Assembly: GCA_024399065.1 (NCBI GenBank)
Contig: JAKSIB010000006.1
Location: forward strand, 1-64,000
Length of the DNA stretch: 64,000 nucleotides
Direction of reading: 5' to 3'
From: Fibrobacter sp.
GTDB lineage: Bacteria > Fibrobacterota > Fibrobacteria > Fibrobacterales > Fibrobacteraceae
Both the position numbers and the translations under genes were made by a program. This document shows positions 8,304 through 15,481 of the stretch, one piece after another. The stretch's first letter is position 1; the number at the start of each line of letters is the position of its first letter. Under the pieces are notes generated by a model, which made no database searches, was not told the DNA's origin, and saw only the letters and a program-made list of their open reading frames with translations.

Positions 8304-9059
8304 ATGAAAATCGGAAAGACTGAAGCTCGTTTGAATGCAGAAATCGAAAAACGCGGTGCATTGTTCGCCGTGCTTCTCGATCCGGATACTTCTGATGACG
8401 AAGCTCTTTTGAAGTCTGGTGTTTTGGCTCAGGAAAATGGCGCTGACTTGATTCTTGTTGGTGGTTCCTTCATGGGAAACTTCAACTTGCCTCGTCAGGT
8501 TGCTGCTCTCAAGGCCCAAGTGGATTTGCCGGTGGTTTTGTTCCCGGGTGGTGCTAGCCAGGTTGTCCCCGGTTTTGACGCCATGCTTTTCATGACCCTC
8601 GTTAGTGGCCGCAATCCCAGCTACCTGATTGAAGAACAGGTTCGTGGCGGAGCCCTCGTTCGCGCTCTTAATATGGAAGCTATTCCTACCGCATATCAGT
8701 TGATAAATAGCGGTCGTCGTACTACAGTGGAATATGTCAGCAACACTATGCCTATTCCTGCCGACAAACCGAAACTTAGCATGGTTCATTCTATCGCTGC
8801 AGAATTGATGGGTATGCGCTACGTTTATCTGGAAGCGGGCAGCGGCGCAGAAAATCCGGTTCCTGTAGAACACATTGCCTATACCCGCAAGGCTACTGAA
8901 ATGACCATCATTACTGGTGGTGGAATCAAGGATCCTCAGACTGCTGCGATTCGTGTTGCTGCGGGTGCGAATATTATTGTGACAGGCACCCTTTGGGAAA
9001 AGGTCCAGGATCCCATCCTCTTGAAGGAATTCGCTGCTGCTATTCATACTAAGGGATAG
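8304..9059 (+). CDS. Geranylgeranylglyceryl phosphate synthase family (GGGPS/PcrB)
   Basis: A 251-residue TIM-barrel prenyltransferase joining sn-glycerol-1-phosphate to a polyprenyl diphosphate, the first ether-bond step of archaeal-type lipids. Family markers are LLDPD near residue 26, DLILVGGSF, YLEAGSGAENPV (phosphate and prenyl binding), ITGGGIKDP and a final ANIIVTGTLWEK. The length and residues fit the group II form reported from Bacteroidetes-related bacteria. It is monocistronic: its own promoter and a strong terminator. No partner for later ether-lipid steps or glycerol-1-phosphate dehydrogenase lies in the window, so the product is uncertain (archaeal-type lipid or another prenylglyceryl compound). 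Confidence 0.88.
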   Translation: MKIGKTEARLNAEIEKRGALFAVLLDPDTSDDEALLKSGVLAQENGADLILVGGSFMGNFNLPRQVAALKAQVDLPVVLFPGGASQVVPGFDAMLFMTLVSGRNPSYLIEEQVRGGALVRALNMEAIPTAYQLINSGRRTTVEYVSNTMPIPADKPKLSMVHSIAAELMGMRYVYLEAGSGAENPVPVEHIAYTRKATEMTIITGGGIKDPQTAAIRVAAGANIIVTGTLWEKVQDPILLKEFAAAIHTKG

Positions 9060-9096
9060 TTACAGGTTCGTCGCAAAAACTTGTTCGCAAAAGCAT

Positions 9097-9130
9097 AAAA
9101 AAAGACCTGCTAAAAAGCAGGTCTTTTTTT
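9097..9130. terminator. Bidirectional terminator between GGGP synthase and LysR genes
   Basis: A perfect 14-bp stem (7 A-T pairs plus GACCTGC/GCAGGTC) around a TAAAAA loop, with a T-run on both strands, lies between convergent genes. Confidence 0.9.
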
Positions 9131-9148
9131 GTGGAGTACTAAAACAAA

Positions 9149-10042
9149 TTAGACGTTTTTCTTTTTCCAACGCTTCTTTGCGTCGTAGCCTAGCATAAAG
9201 TTGTAGAACTCGTCGGTGTGTGTACTGTTCTGCTTATTGCGTCTGTAGGACACAACAATGTCGCGCTTGAATTCCGTATCTGTGATTTCAAGAAGTTTGA
9301 CTTTCTTGTGGTCCATTTTTCCCCAAGACACTTCGGGCCAGAAGCATACGCCGATACCGCCAGCTACAGCTTCCTTGATAGCGGTAGAGTTATCGCTTTC
9401 AAAAGTGGTCTCGGACTTGAAACCGATTTTTTCGCAAAGTTCGTTACAAATTTTGCGGTACTGCTTGGAACCGTAAAGACGAATGAATTTTTCATCGCCC
9501 AGATTAAAGAGAGAAATGGAATCCATCTTCTTGTACTTTGCTGTATTGGGTACGGCGAGGAAAATCTTTTCGGAGCGAACAAAAAGTTCGTCGCTCTTGA
9601 AACTGTCGAGCTCCGGTTTGTATGCACTGAATGTCCTAACGCAGAAATCGGAAAGATCCGTTTCTTCGTTTTGGATCATGTCAATATTGATGTGTGGGTG
9701 AGTCTGCTTGTATTCAATCACCACGTTGGTAAACAGTGCGGATGCAGCAAGAACATTTAGCTTGATGTTGTTGTTCTGCTGATTTGCGACTTCTTGCAGC
9801 CTCTTGGGCAAAGCCATCATTTCGTTATAAATGGGCTGTAGTTGCTCGTAGAAGTACTTGCCGCTTTCTGTAAGCTTAATGTTTCTGCCGGAGGTTTTGA
9901 ATAGTGAAACTCCTAACTCATCTTCTAGCTTGTGTATGGCTTGGGTGAGAGCGGGCTGTACAATGCAAAGGTTCTTGGCACTTTGCGTTACGTGCTCGTT
10001 CTTTGCGACTTCTAGAAAATATTTGAGCTGCGTAAGTTCCAT
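9149..10042 (-). CDS. LysR-family transcriptional regulator
   Basis: A 297-residue regulator. The N-terminal winged helix is canonical (MELTQLKYFLEVAKNEHVT, then LCIVQPALTQAIHKLEDELG). The C-terminal co-inducer domain is ordinary in length; the ligand is unknown. The start at 10042 was chosen because the family begins with this MELxQL block; the in-frame sequence upstream is AT-rich non-coding DNA. A TATATT -10 box ends only 7 nt before the ATG and no Shine-Dalgarno is present, so the mRNA is probably leaderless. A perfect inverted repeat overlaps the -35, suggesting self-regulation. It is divergent from a lipoprotein gene, which may be a target. Confidence 0.93.
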   Translation of the reverse strand: MELTQLKYFLEVAKNEHVTQSAKNLCIVQPALTQAIHKLEDELGVSLFKTSGRNIKLTESGKYFYEQLQPIYNEMMALPKRLQEVANQQNNNIKLNVLAASALFTNVVIEYKQTHPHINIDMIQNEETDLSDFCVRTFSAYKPELDSFKSDELFVRSEKIFLAVPNTAKYKKMDSISLFNLGDEKFIRLYGSKQYRKICNELCEKIGFKSETTFESDNSTAIKEAVAGGIGVCFWPEVSWGKMDHKKVKLLEITDTEFKRDIVVSYRRNKQNSTHTDEFYNFMLGYDAKKRWKKKNV

Positions 10043-10049
10043 AATTCCA

Positions 10050-10077
10050 AATATAGGCAAATGTGATGAAATCACAA
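10050..10077 (-). promoter_or_regulatory. LysR promoter with overlapping operator
   Basis: Reading the minus strand: -35 TTGTGA (10072-10077), 16-bp spacer, -10 TATATT (10050-10055). A perfect 6-3-6 inverted repeat TGTGAT-GAA-ATCACA (10062-10076) covers the -35 and part of the spacer, as expected for an autoregulatory site. Confidence 0.55.
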
Positions 10078-10142
10078 GGTTTGATAATGATACTTTAAAT
10101 TTATATAATAATAATAAAATTCGATTAATTACAAAAAATGTA

Positions 10143-10192
10143 ATCACTTTTTCTTATTAATTTGATTAGAAGAAAATATTAGTCAAAAGTGA
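10143..10192. promoter_or_regulatory. Spaced inverted GTGAT sites in the LysR/lipoprotein intergenic region
   Basis: ATCACTTTT (10143-10151) and AAAAGTGAT (10184-10192) are perfect inverted copies 32 nt apart. They share the ATCAC/GTGAT core with the palindrome at the LysR promoter, so the same regulator may bind them. The rest of the 229-bp gap is AT-rich with no other gene visible. Confidence 0.35.
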
Positions 10193-10271
10193 TGAATCCA
10201 TCTACATTTGGCAACGTATAAATAAGAGCTCTAAAAATTATCACTAAAAACAATCTTAAGGAGATTGATTT

Positions 10272-10802
10272 ATGAAGCTCAAGTTCATCGCTGCTATGGC
10301 TTTTTCTGCCTTCGCTGCTTTCACTTTCACCGCTTGCGATAAGGCAAATTCCTGCTCTTACGATGATGCGACAAATACCTTGTCTTGTCAGGAAAAGACT
10401 TATAAGACCGTAAAGACCGGTGACAAGGTTTGGATGGCAGAAAATCTGGCCCGCTTCGATTCTGATTCTAGCTTCTGCTATGGCAGCAATCATGACAACT
10501 GCGAAAAGTATGGCCGTCTCTATCCTTACGAATCCGCAAACACCATCTGCCCCGATGGTTGGGTTCTTCCTTCCAGGGCGGATTTCGAAGCTGCCGACAT
10601 GAAGGCTCTTGATGTGAAACTTGGTGGTTACCGCTATGCAAGCAACGGCAAGTTTGCTGGCGAAGGCGAAAGCGCAAATTTCTGGACTGCGGATTCTTTC
10701 GATGATGCCCGTGGTACCATGGTCCGTGTCAAGGATGGTGAAGTTTCCTTTGAACACTTCAGCAAGAATATCGCTTACTCTGTACGCTGCATCAAGAAAT
10801 AA
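10272..10802 (+). CDS. Lipoprotein with Fibrobacter succinogenes major paralogous domain
   Basis: A 176-residue predicted lipoprotein: signal peptide with lipobox FTAC (Cys22), then one copy of the domain expanded in Fibrobacter genomes. Its landmarks are VKTGDKVWMAENL, SFCYGSNHDNCEKYGRLYPY, ICPDGWVLPS, NFWTAD and YSVRCIK at the end. Function of the domain is unknown; it is typically cell-surface or secreted. An AAGGAG Shine-Dalgarno is 8 nt before the start. It is divergent from the LysR gene and is followed by the exchanger gene after 20 nt. Confidence 0.9.
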   Translation: MKLKFIAAMAFSAFAAFTFTACDKANSCSYDDATNTLSCQEKTYKTVKTGDKVWMAENLARFDSDSSFCYGSNHDNCEKYGRLYPYESANTICPDGWVLPSRADFEAADMKALDVKLGGYRYASNGKFAGEGESANFWTADSFDDARGTMVRVKDGEVSFEHFSKNIAYSVRCIKK

Positions 10803-10822
10803 TTAAACCCAGGAGTTTTCCC

Positions 10823-12493
10823 GTGCAATGGTTAATTGATCTTTTTACAGGCTCATCGGTGGCGCAACAAGTGGTGGTTCTTTCCGTCACTGCGGCGCTA
10901 GGCCTTATGGTCGGAAAAATCAAGGTGAAGGGAATTAGCCTTGGTGGCGCGGGCGCACTGTTTGTTGGCATTTTGATGGGCCACTTGGGACTTCGCCTGG
11001 AACCAAGTGTACTCCACTTTATGCAGGAATTCGGCTTGATCCTGTTTGTGTATACCATTGGTATGCAGGTGGGACCAGGCTTTATTGATTCCATTCGTCG
11101 CCATGGCTTGGTGCTTAATATTCTGGCGGTAAGCGTGGTGCTTATGGGCGTTCTTGTAACGCTTTGCTTGTACTTCTTTACGGATATGCATAACAACGTA
11201 CCCGTGCTCATTGGAATGCTTTGTGGCGCTGTCACAAATACGCCTTCCCTTGGAGCCGCAAATTCAGCCTTTGTCGCGGCCGGGGCGGACACATCCCTGA
11301 CGGGTATCGGGTACGCTGTTGCATATCCCTTCGGTGTCATCGGAATTATTCTGGTGATGATCTTGATTCGTGTATTCTTCAAGCAGGATCCTGCAAAATC
11401 TGCTGAGGAATATACGGCGGAAATTGCAGCGACGCGAAAAGAAATTGTTTCCTGCAGCCTTCTTGTGGAAAACAAGAACCTGTTCGGCGTCGCAGTCAAG
11501 GAAATTCCCAATTTAATTTCTAGTGGTGTGGTGATTACCCGACTTCTCCGTGATGAAACAATTATTACTCCGAAGGGTTCTACAAAGATTCATGAGGGTG
11601 ATAAGATTCATATTGTAGGAATGCCTGAAGCTGTCGCTACCATGGAAAAGGTTATTGGCTCTCGCCTGACAACGCCCATTACTGCCGCCAATAGCGATTT
11701 GACCACCAAATCTATTTTGGTTACAAATAAAAAAATGCTTGGCAAAACCATTGAATCTTTGGCTTTTGCAGAACGCTATGGTGTTACCGTTAGCCGTGTG
11801 GTTCGCGGTGAGTTTAAGTTTACGGGTCGCCTAGATCTTCGATTGAAGTTTGCAGACAAACTTTTGGTTGTGGGACCTGCGGCTGGTATTGACGCTGTAA
11901 CCAAGGAACTTGGCGATTCTTTGAAGGCACTAGACCATCCTGAAATCATTCCGGCATTTGTCGGTATCTTCCTAGGCATTATTGTAGGTTCCATCCCTAT
12001 CGCCATTCCTGGAATGCCTACTCCGCTGAAGCTTGGCCTTGCCGGTGGTCCGCTGGTTATTTCAATCATCCTTTCTCGCAAGCGTAAGATTGGTCCGCTG
12101 AACTTCTTTATGGCTGCAAGCGCAAACCTAATGCTTCGTGAACTTGGAATTACTTTATTCTTAACCTGTGTGGGATTGAATGCTGGTATCAAGTTCTTTG
12201 ATGTTCTTTTGAATGGAGACGGTTTCTACTACATGGGCCTTGCCGCTCTCATTACATTCGTCCCGCTGATGGTTGCTGGCGTCGTGGGCCGTGTAGTCTT
12301 TAAGGTAAATTACCTGAGCCTCTGTGGTGCTATTGCGGGCTCTATGACGGATCCTCCGGCTCTCGCTTTTGCCAACGGACTTTCCAATAGCGAAGCGGTG
12401 AATGTGGGATACGCTTCTGTATATCCGCTGACAATGTTACTTCGAATTTTAAGTGGCCAGGTTTTGGCGATACTCTTGTACGCTGTGGCTTAG
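10823..12493 (+). CDS. AspT/YidE/YbjL-type membrane exchanger with RCK_C domains
   Basis: A 556-residue inner-membrane protein built from two repeated membrane halves (about residues 5-180 and 380-556) around two TrkA-C/RCK_C-like regulatory domains (about 205-360). This is the AspT/YidE layout of amino-acid or dicarboxylate antiporters. Paired motifs are GAVTNTPSLGAAN in the first half and GSMTDPPALAFAN in the second. It starts with GTG: AGGAG lies 7 nt upstream and no better ATG fits. The substrate is not predictable. It may be co-transcribed with the preceding lipoprotein and is followed by a terminator. Confidence 0.88.
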   Translation: MQWLIDLFTGSSVAQQVVVLSVTAALGLMVGKIKVKGISLGGAGALFVGILMGHLGLRLEPSVLHFMQEFGLILFVYTIGMQVGPGFIDSIRRHGLVLNILAVSVVLMGVLVTLCLYFFTDMHNNVPVLIGMLCGAVTNTPSLGAANSAFVAAGADTSLTGIGYAVAYPFGVIGIILVMILIRVFFKQDPAKSAEEYTAEIAATRKEIVSCSLLVENKNLFGVAVKEIPNLISSGVVITRLLRDETIITPKGSTKIHEGDKIHIVGMPEAVATMEKVIGSRLTTPITAANSDLTTKSILVTNKKMLGKTIESLAFAERYGVTVSRVVRGEFKFTGRLDLRLKFADKLLVVGPAAGIDAVTKELGDSLKALDHPEIIPAFVGIFLGIIVGSIPIAIPGMPTPLKLGLAGGPLVISIILSRKRKIGPLNFFMAASANLMLRELGITLFLTCVGLNAGIKFFDVLLNGDGFYYMGLAALITFVPLMVAGVVGRVVFKVNYLSLCGAIAGSMTDPPALAFANGLSNSEAVNVGYASVYPLTMLLRILSGQVLAILLYAVA

Positions 12494-12516
12494 CAAGATT
12501 TTTCATGTGCTCCAAT

Positions 12517-12547
12517 CAAAAAGACCCGGCTTCATGCTGGGCCTTTT
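12517..12547 (+). terminator. Terminator after the exchanger gene
   Basis: An imperfect hairpin (AAAAAGACCCGGC / GCTGGGCCTTTTTT) with a T6 run. A-rich 5' arm means it could also serve the convergent queC gene. Confidence 0.6.
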
Positions 12548-12572
12548 TTGCTTTAGAAGAAACGCGCGTCCA

Positions 12573-13262
12573 CTATAAAGCGGGATCGCTAGCGTTATTT
12601 GCCTCGAATGCCTTGGCACGATCAATGCATGTGGCGCATGTGCCGCAGGGATTTTCTCCGCCCTCGTAACAACTCCAGGTCAGCTCAAAGGGTGCCTTTA
12701 GCTCAAGACCGATTTTAACGACTTCAGATTTGCTGACTCCTGTAAAGGGGGCTGCTACGTGAACTTGTTCGTAAGTGCCGATGCCGATGGCGTCGCTCAT
12801 GGTGCTGACGAATTCTTCACTGCAGTCTGCGTAGGCGTTGCCTGCTGCGTCGTCGGCGTGAGCTCCGAGGAAAATGGTGACATCGTCGTTTTCGTAAATG
12901 CTTTGGGCGAGGCTTGCGCAAACGCTAAGCATTAAACCGTTGCGGAAGGGGACGTAAGTGGAAACCTTCCCGCGGCCGTTTTCGGCAATTTGCTGATCGT
13001 AGCTTTTGTGGTCAATTTCTTTTGTGGAATTGGCTAGTAGGGAGCAGTTGGAAAACTGCATGATGGATGCTACATCAAACTCGTAATGGGGGAGCCCGTA
13101 ATAATCCGCAACCGCCTTGGCGCAGTCCAATTCCTTGCGATGTTTTTGTCCGTAAAAGATGGATGCTGTGGCCACGTTTTCCTTGCCAAACTTTTCAACG
13201 GCCATTGCCACGCAGACGGTAGAATCCACACCGCCTGAAGAGAGTACGATTGCTTTCTTCAT
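12573..13262 (-). CDS. queC: 7-cyano-7-deazaguanine synthase
   Basis: A 229-residue QueC, which converts 7-carboxy-7-deazaguanine to preQ0 using ATP and ammonia in queuosine synthesis. The PP-loop is SGGVDST at residues 9-15. The zinc site is the C-terminal Cys cluster in SCYEGGENPCGTCATC (about 197-212). FYGQKH and VPFRNG are family blocks. Length is standard. A preQ1-I riboswitch sits directly upstream and ends in the AGGGAA Shine-Dalgarno, so translation is probably shut down when preQ1 is plentiful. No other queuosine synthesis gene is adjacent. Confidence 0.97.
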   Translation of the reverse strand: MKKAIVLSSGGVDSTVCVAMAVEKFGKENVATASIFYGQKHRKELDCAKAVADYYGLPHYEFDVASIMQFSNCSLLANSTKEIDHKSYDQQIAENGRGKVSTYVPFRNGLMLSVCASLAQSIYENDDVTIFLGAHADDAAGNAYADCSEEFVSTMSDAIGIGTYEQVHVAAPFTGVSKSEVVKIGLELKAPFELTWSCYEGGENPCGTCATCIDRAKAFEANNASDPAL

Positions 13263-13266
13263 TATG

Positions 13267-13308
13267 TTCCCTAGTTTTGTTTTTAGACAGGATGGTTTCG
13301 AACTGTCT
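13267..13308 (-). promoter_or_regulatory. preQ1-I riboswitch controlling queC
   Basis: On the minus strand: stem 5' arm GACAG, loop TTCGAAACCATC, 3' arm CTGTC, then the A-rich tail TAAAAACAAAACTAGGGA. This matches the preQ1-I pattern (GTTC, ACCATCC, A-rich, AACTAGG). The tail contains the queC Shine-Dalgarno, implying translational control. It sits 4 nt from the queC start codon. Confidence 0.85.
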
Positions 13309-13464
13309 TATTCTAAAAATAGATAAAATTTTCCTGAAATAACATCAATAAAACGCCCATTTTGCTTACGCGCCTTTCCTCTTTGTTCCATAAAAGTGTA
13401 TTTTTTCAAAAGAAAAGAAACCGTATGGGAATACGGTGTTTTGTTGTCTATTTAGAGGTTTTTG

Positions 13465-13767
13465 ATGAAAAAGCTTGCCATCGCGACTTATGTGCTTCGT
13501 GCTCTGGGTTTTATCTTGGTGTTTCTCAGCCTGTTTGGCCATACCTTGATCCTGAATGTTTTCCCGGGTCTCGAAGGTCAGTCCATTAACCCGATCTTCT
13601 ATTCCGGTATCGTTGTGTACCTGGTTGGTGCGGTTATCTACTTCTTTATCAATAAAAAGGAAAGGGCTGATCGCCGCCGTCGTGAAATTGAGGAAGCTGA
13701 GGAACGTGCTTTTGGCGGTCAACGCAATACTTCAGAAGAAAACGACGAACAGGATTCTGATAAGTAA
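13465..13767 (+). CDS. Small membrane protein, unknown function
   Basis: A 100-residue protein not recognised as a named family. Two transmembrane helices (about residues 4-25 and 43-61) are followed by a highly charged cytoplasmic tail (KKERADRRRREIEEAEERAF, then acidic). The start at 13465 was chosen over a TTG just upstream because AGAGG lies 6 nt before the ATG. The ABC ATPase starts 12 nt downstream, so it is probably the first gene of the six-gene operon running to 20452. Confidence 0.7.
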   Translation: MKKLAIATYVLRALGFILVFLSLFGHTLILNVFPGLEGQSINPIFYSGIVVYLVGAVIYFFINKKERADRRRREIEEAEERAFGGQRNTSEENDEQDSDK

Positions 13768-13779
13768 TTTGGTGTTTGT

Positions 13780-14691
13780 ATGATTCAGATTGAACATTTG
13801 CATAAGACCTACCACAGCGGTTTTCTGATGAAACCCAAGCTTGCATTGAAGGATGTAAGTTTTAATGTGGAACCGGGTCAGGTATATGGTTTTATCGGTC
13901 CTAACGGAGCAGGTAAGTCTACTACCATTAAGGTTCTTACCGGTCTTTTGAATTTTGATTCTGGTAAGGTGCTGATTAACGGCATTAGCCCTCGTGATGT
14001 AAAGAGCAGAACTTTCCTGGGCTACTCTCCGGAACAACCGTATTTCTACGATTATCTTTCTGGCCGTGAACTTTTGCAGTTCTATGGAAAGCTTGTGGGT
14101 CTCGAAGGTAAGGAACTGGATTCTCGCATTCATTGGGCCTTGGAACTTCTTCACGCTGATAAGGATTGGATTGATCGTCGTCTTCGTTCCTACTCCAAGG
14201 GTATGATGCAGCGCGTGGGCATTGCTCAGGCTATTCTTGGCAAGCCGAAACTGTTGATCTTGGATGAACCCATGAGTGGTCTTGATCCTATGGGACGTCG
14301 TGATGTTCGTGAAGCAATTCAGACATTGAATCGCGACGGTGTGACTATTTTCTATTCCAGCCACTTGCTGAGTGACGTGGAAAGCATTAGCCATAAGGTT
14401 GCCATGATTGTTGATGGCAAGATTGTCCGCGAAGGTACCGTGGATGAAATTACGGAATCCTGCGGTGTGGAATACCATGTCCGTACTCGTCAAGCAATTC
14501 TTGCTGCGGACCTTCCGGAAGGAGTGACTCCCGCAGGTCATCCTCAGGAATGCGTTTGTGCTGATGATGCTGCCCGCGATCGTCTTCTCAGTTTCTGCCT
14601 GTCTCATGGCGTTGCTGTAGAAAAGATGGACCACAAGCGTCCCAGCCTTGAAGATATTTTGACAGAGGAGATTGCCCGTGCCGACGCTTAA
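13780..14691 (+). CDS. ABC transporter ATP-binding protein (ABC-2 type)
   Basis: A 303-residue ATPase of the CcmA/NatA/GldA class. Walker A is GPNGAGKSTT near residue 43, the signature region is YSKGMMQRVG, and Walker B is LLILDEPMSGLDP, with a normal switch His in YSSHLL. The C-terminal 80 residues form the accessory region typical of ABC-2 ATPases. It overlaps the permease gene by 14 nt, so the pair is translationally coupled. The cargo is unknown. Related ATPases serve gliding machinery, polysaccharide export or multidrug export; the PilT-like genes downstream make a surface-machinery role worth considering. Confidence 0.92.
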   Translation: MIQIEHLHKTYHSGFLMKPKLALKDVSFNVEPGQVYGFIGPNGAGKSTTIKVLTGLLNFDSGKVLINGISPRDVKSRTFLGYSPEQPYFYDYLSGRELLQFYGKLVGLEGKELDSRIHWALELLHADKDWIDRRLRSYSKGMMQRVGIAQAILGKPKLLILDEPMSGLDPMGRRDVREAIQTLNRDGVTIFYSSHLLSDVESISHKVAMIVDGKIVREGTVDEITESCGVEYHVRTRQAILAADLPEGVTPAGHPQECVCADDAARDRLLSFCLSHGVAVEKMDHKRPSLEDILTEEIARADA

Positions 14692-15481
14692 GCATATTGG
14701 CATTATTGCCCTCAATACTTTCCGTGAATCTATCCGTGATAAGATTCTCTATAACATCGTATTCCTGGCTATCGCTCTCACCTTGTTCAGCATTGTTCTT
14801 GGTGAATGGTCTGTGTTTGATCGCGCCTACGTCATCAAATCCACCACCCTTTCAGTGATGAGCCTGTCTGGTTTGCTGATTTCCATTTTTGTGGGCATTA
14901 GCCTTGTACAAAAGGAAATTCAACGTAGAACTGTTTTGACCTTGCTCTCCAAGCCTATTAGCCGCGCCACATTCATTGTTGGAAAGTACTTGGGCTTGCT
15001 TGCCGTGGTCGCTGTGCATCTTGCTATTCTCACTTGCATCTACTACCTGATGCTTGCGGTTACTGGTGCTGATCCTACGCTTAGCTTGCTTACGGCGATT
15101 TACCTGATTTTCTGCGAAATGGCTGTGGTGATTGCAGTGGCGCTTTTGTTCAGCAGCTTTAGCAGCACGGTTCTTAGTGCTTTGTTCACCTTAGGCGTCT
15201 ACTTTGCAGGTCACCTGAGCAACCAGCTTTTGGAACAGGTTCGTTTTGCAAGCCGCATGGGCGAAATGAACGAAACTTCCAGTGCAATTTTTGAAAAGGC
15301 AGCCGTGGTTATTCATGCAATTTTCCCGGGCCTTTATCGATTTAACGTAACCAACTATGTGGTTCATGGAGTCGCTCTTCCGGACATGTATTTGTTCTGG
15401 AATACTGTTTACGCCTTGGGCTATGTGGGTGTGTTTTTGGCCATCGCAAGTTGGTGGTTTAGCCGGAGGGATTTCCTATGA
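14678..15481 (+). CDS. ABC-2 type permease
   Basis: A 267-residue inner-membrane protein with six hydrophobic segments, resembling NosY/GldF-type permeases. GTG at 14678 was chosen as start because GAGGAG lies 7 nt upstream; the in-frame TTG at 14672 is too close to that site. The first 30 residues (IALNTFRESIRDKILYNIV) are the typical ABC-2 entry helix. It partners with the overlapping ATPase. Its stop overlaps the next start (ATGA), coupling it to the PilT-like gene. Confidence 0.88.
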   Translation: MPTLKHIGIIALNTFRESIRDKILYNIVFLAIALTLFSIVLGEWSVFDRAYVIKSTTLSVMSLSGLLISIFVGISLVQKEIQRRTVLTLLSKPISRATFIVGKYLGLLAVVAVHLAILTCIYYLMLAVTGADPTLSLLTAIYLIFCEMAVVIAVALLFSSFSSTVLSALFTLGVYFAGHLSNQLLEQVRFASRMGEMNETSSAIFEKAAVVIHAIFPGLYRFNVTNYVVHGVALPDMYLFWNTVYALGYVGVFLAIASWWFSRRDFL

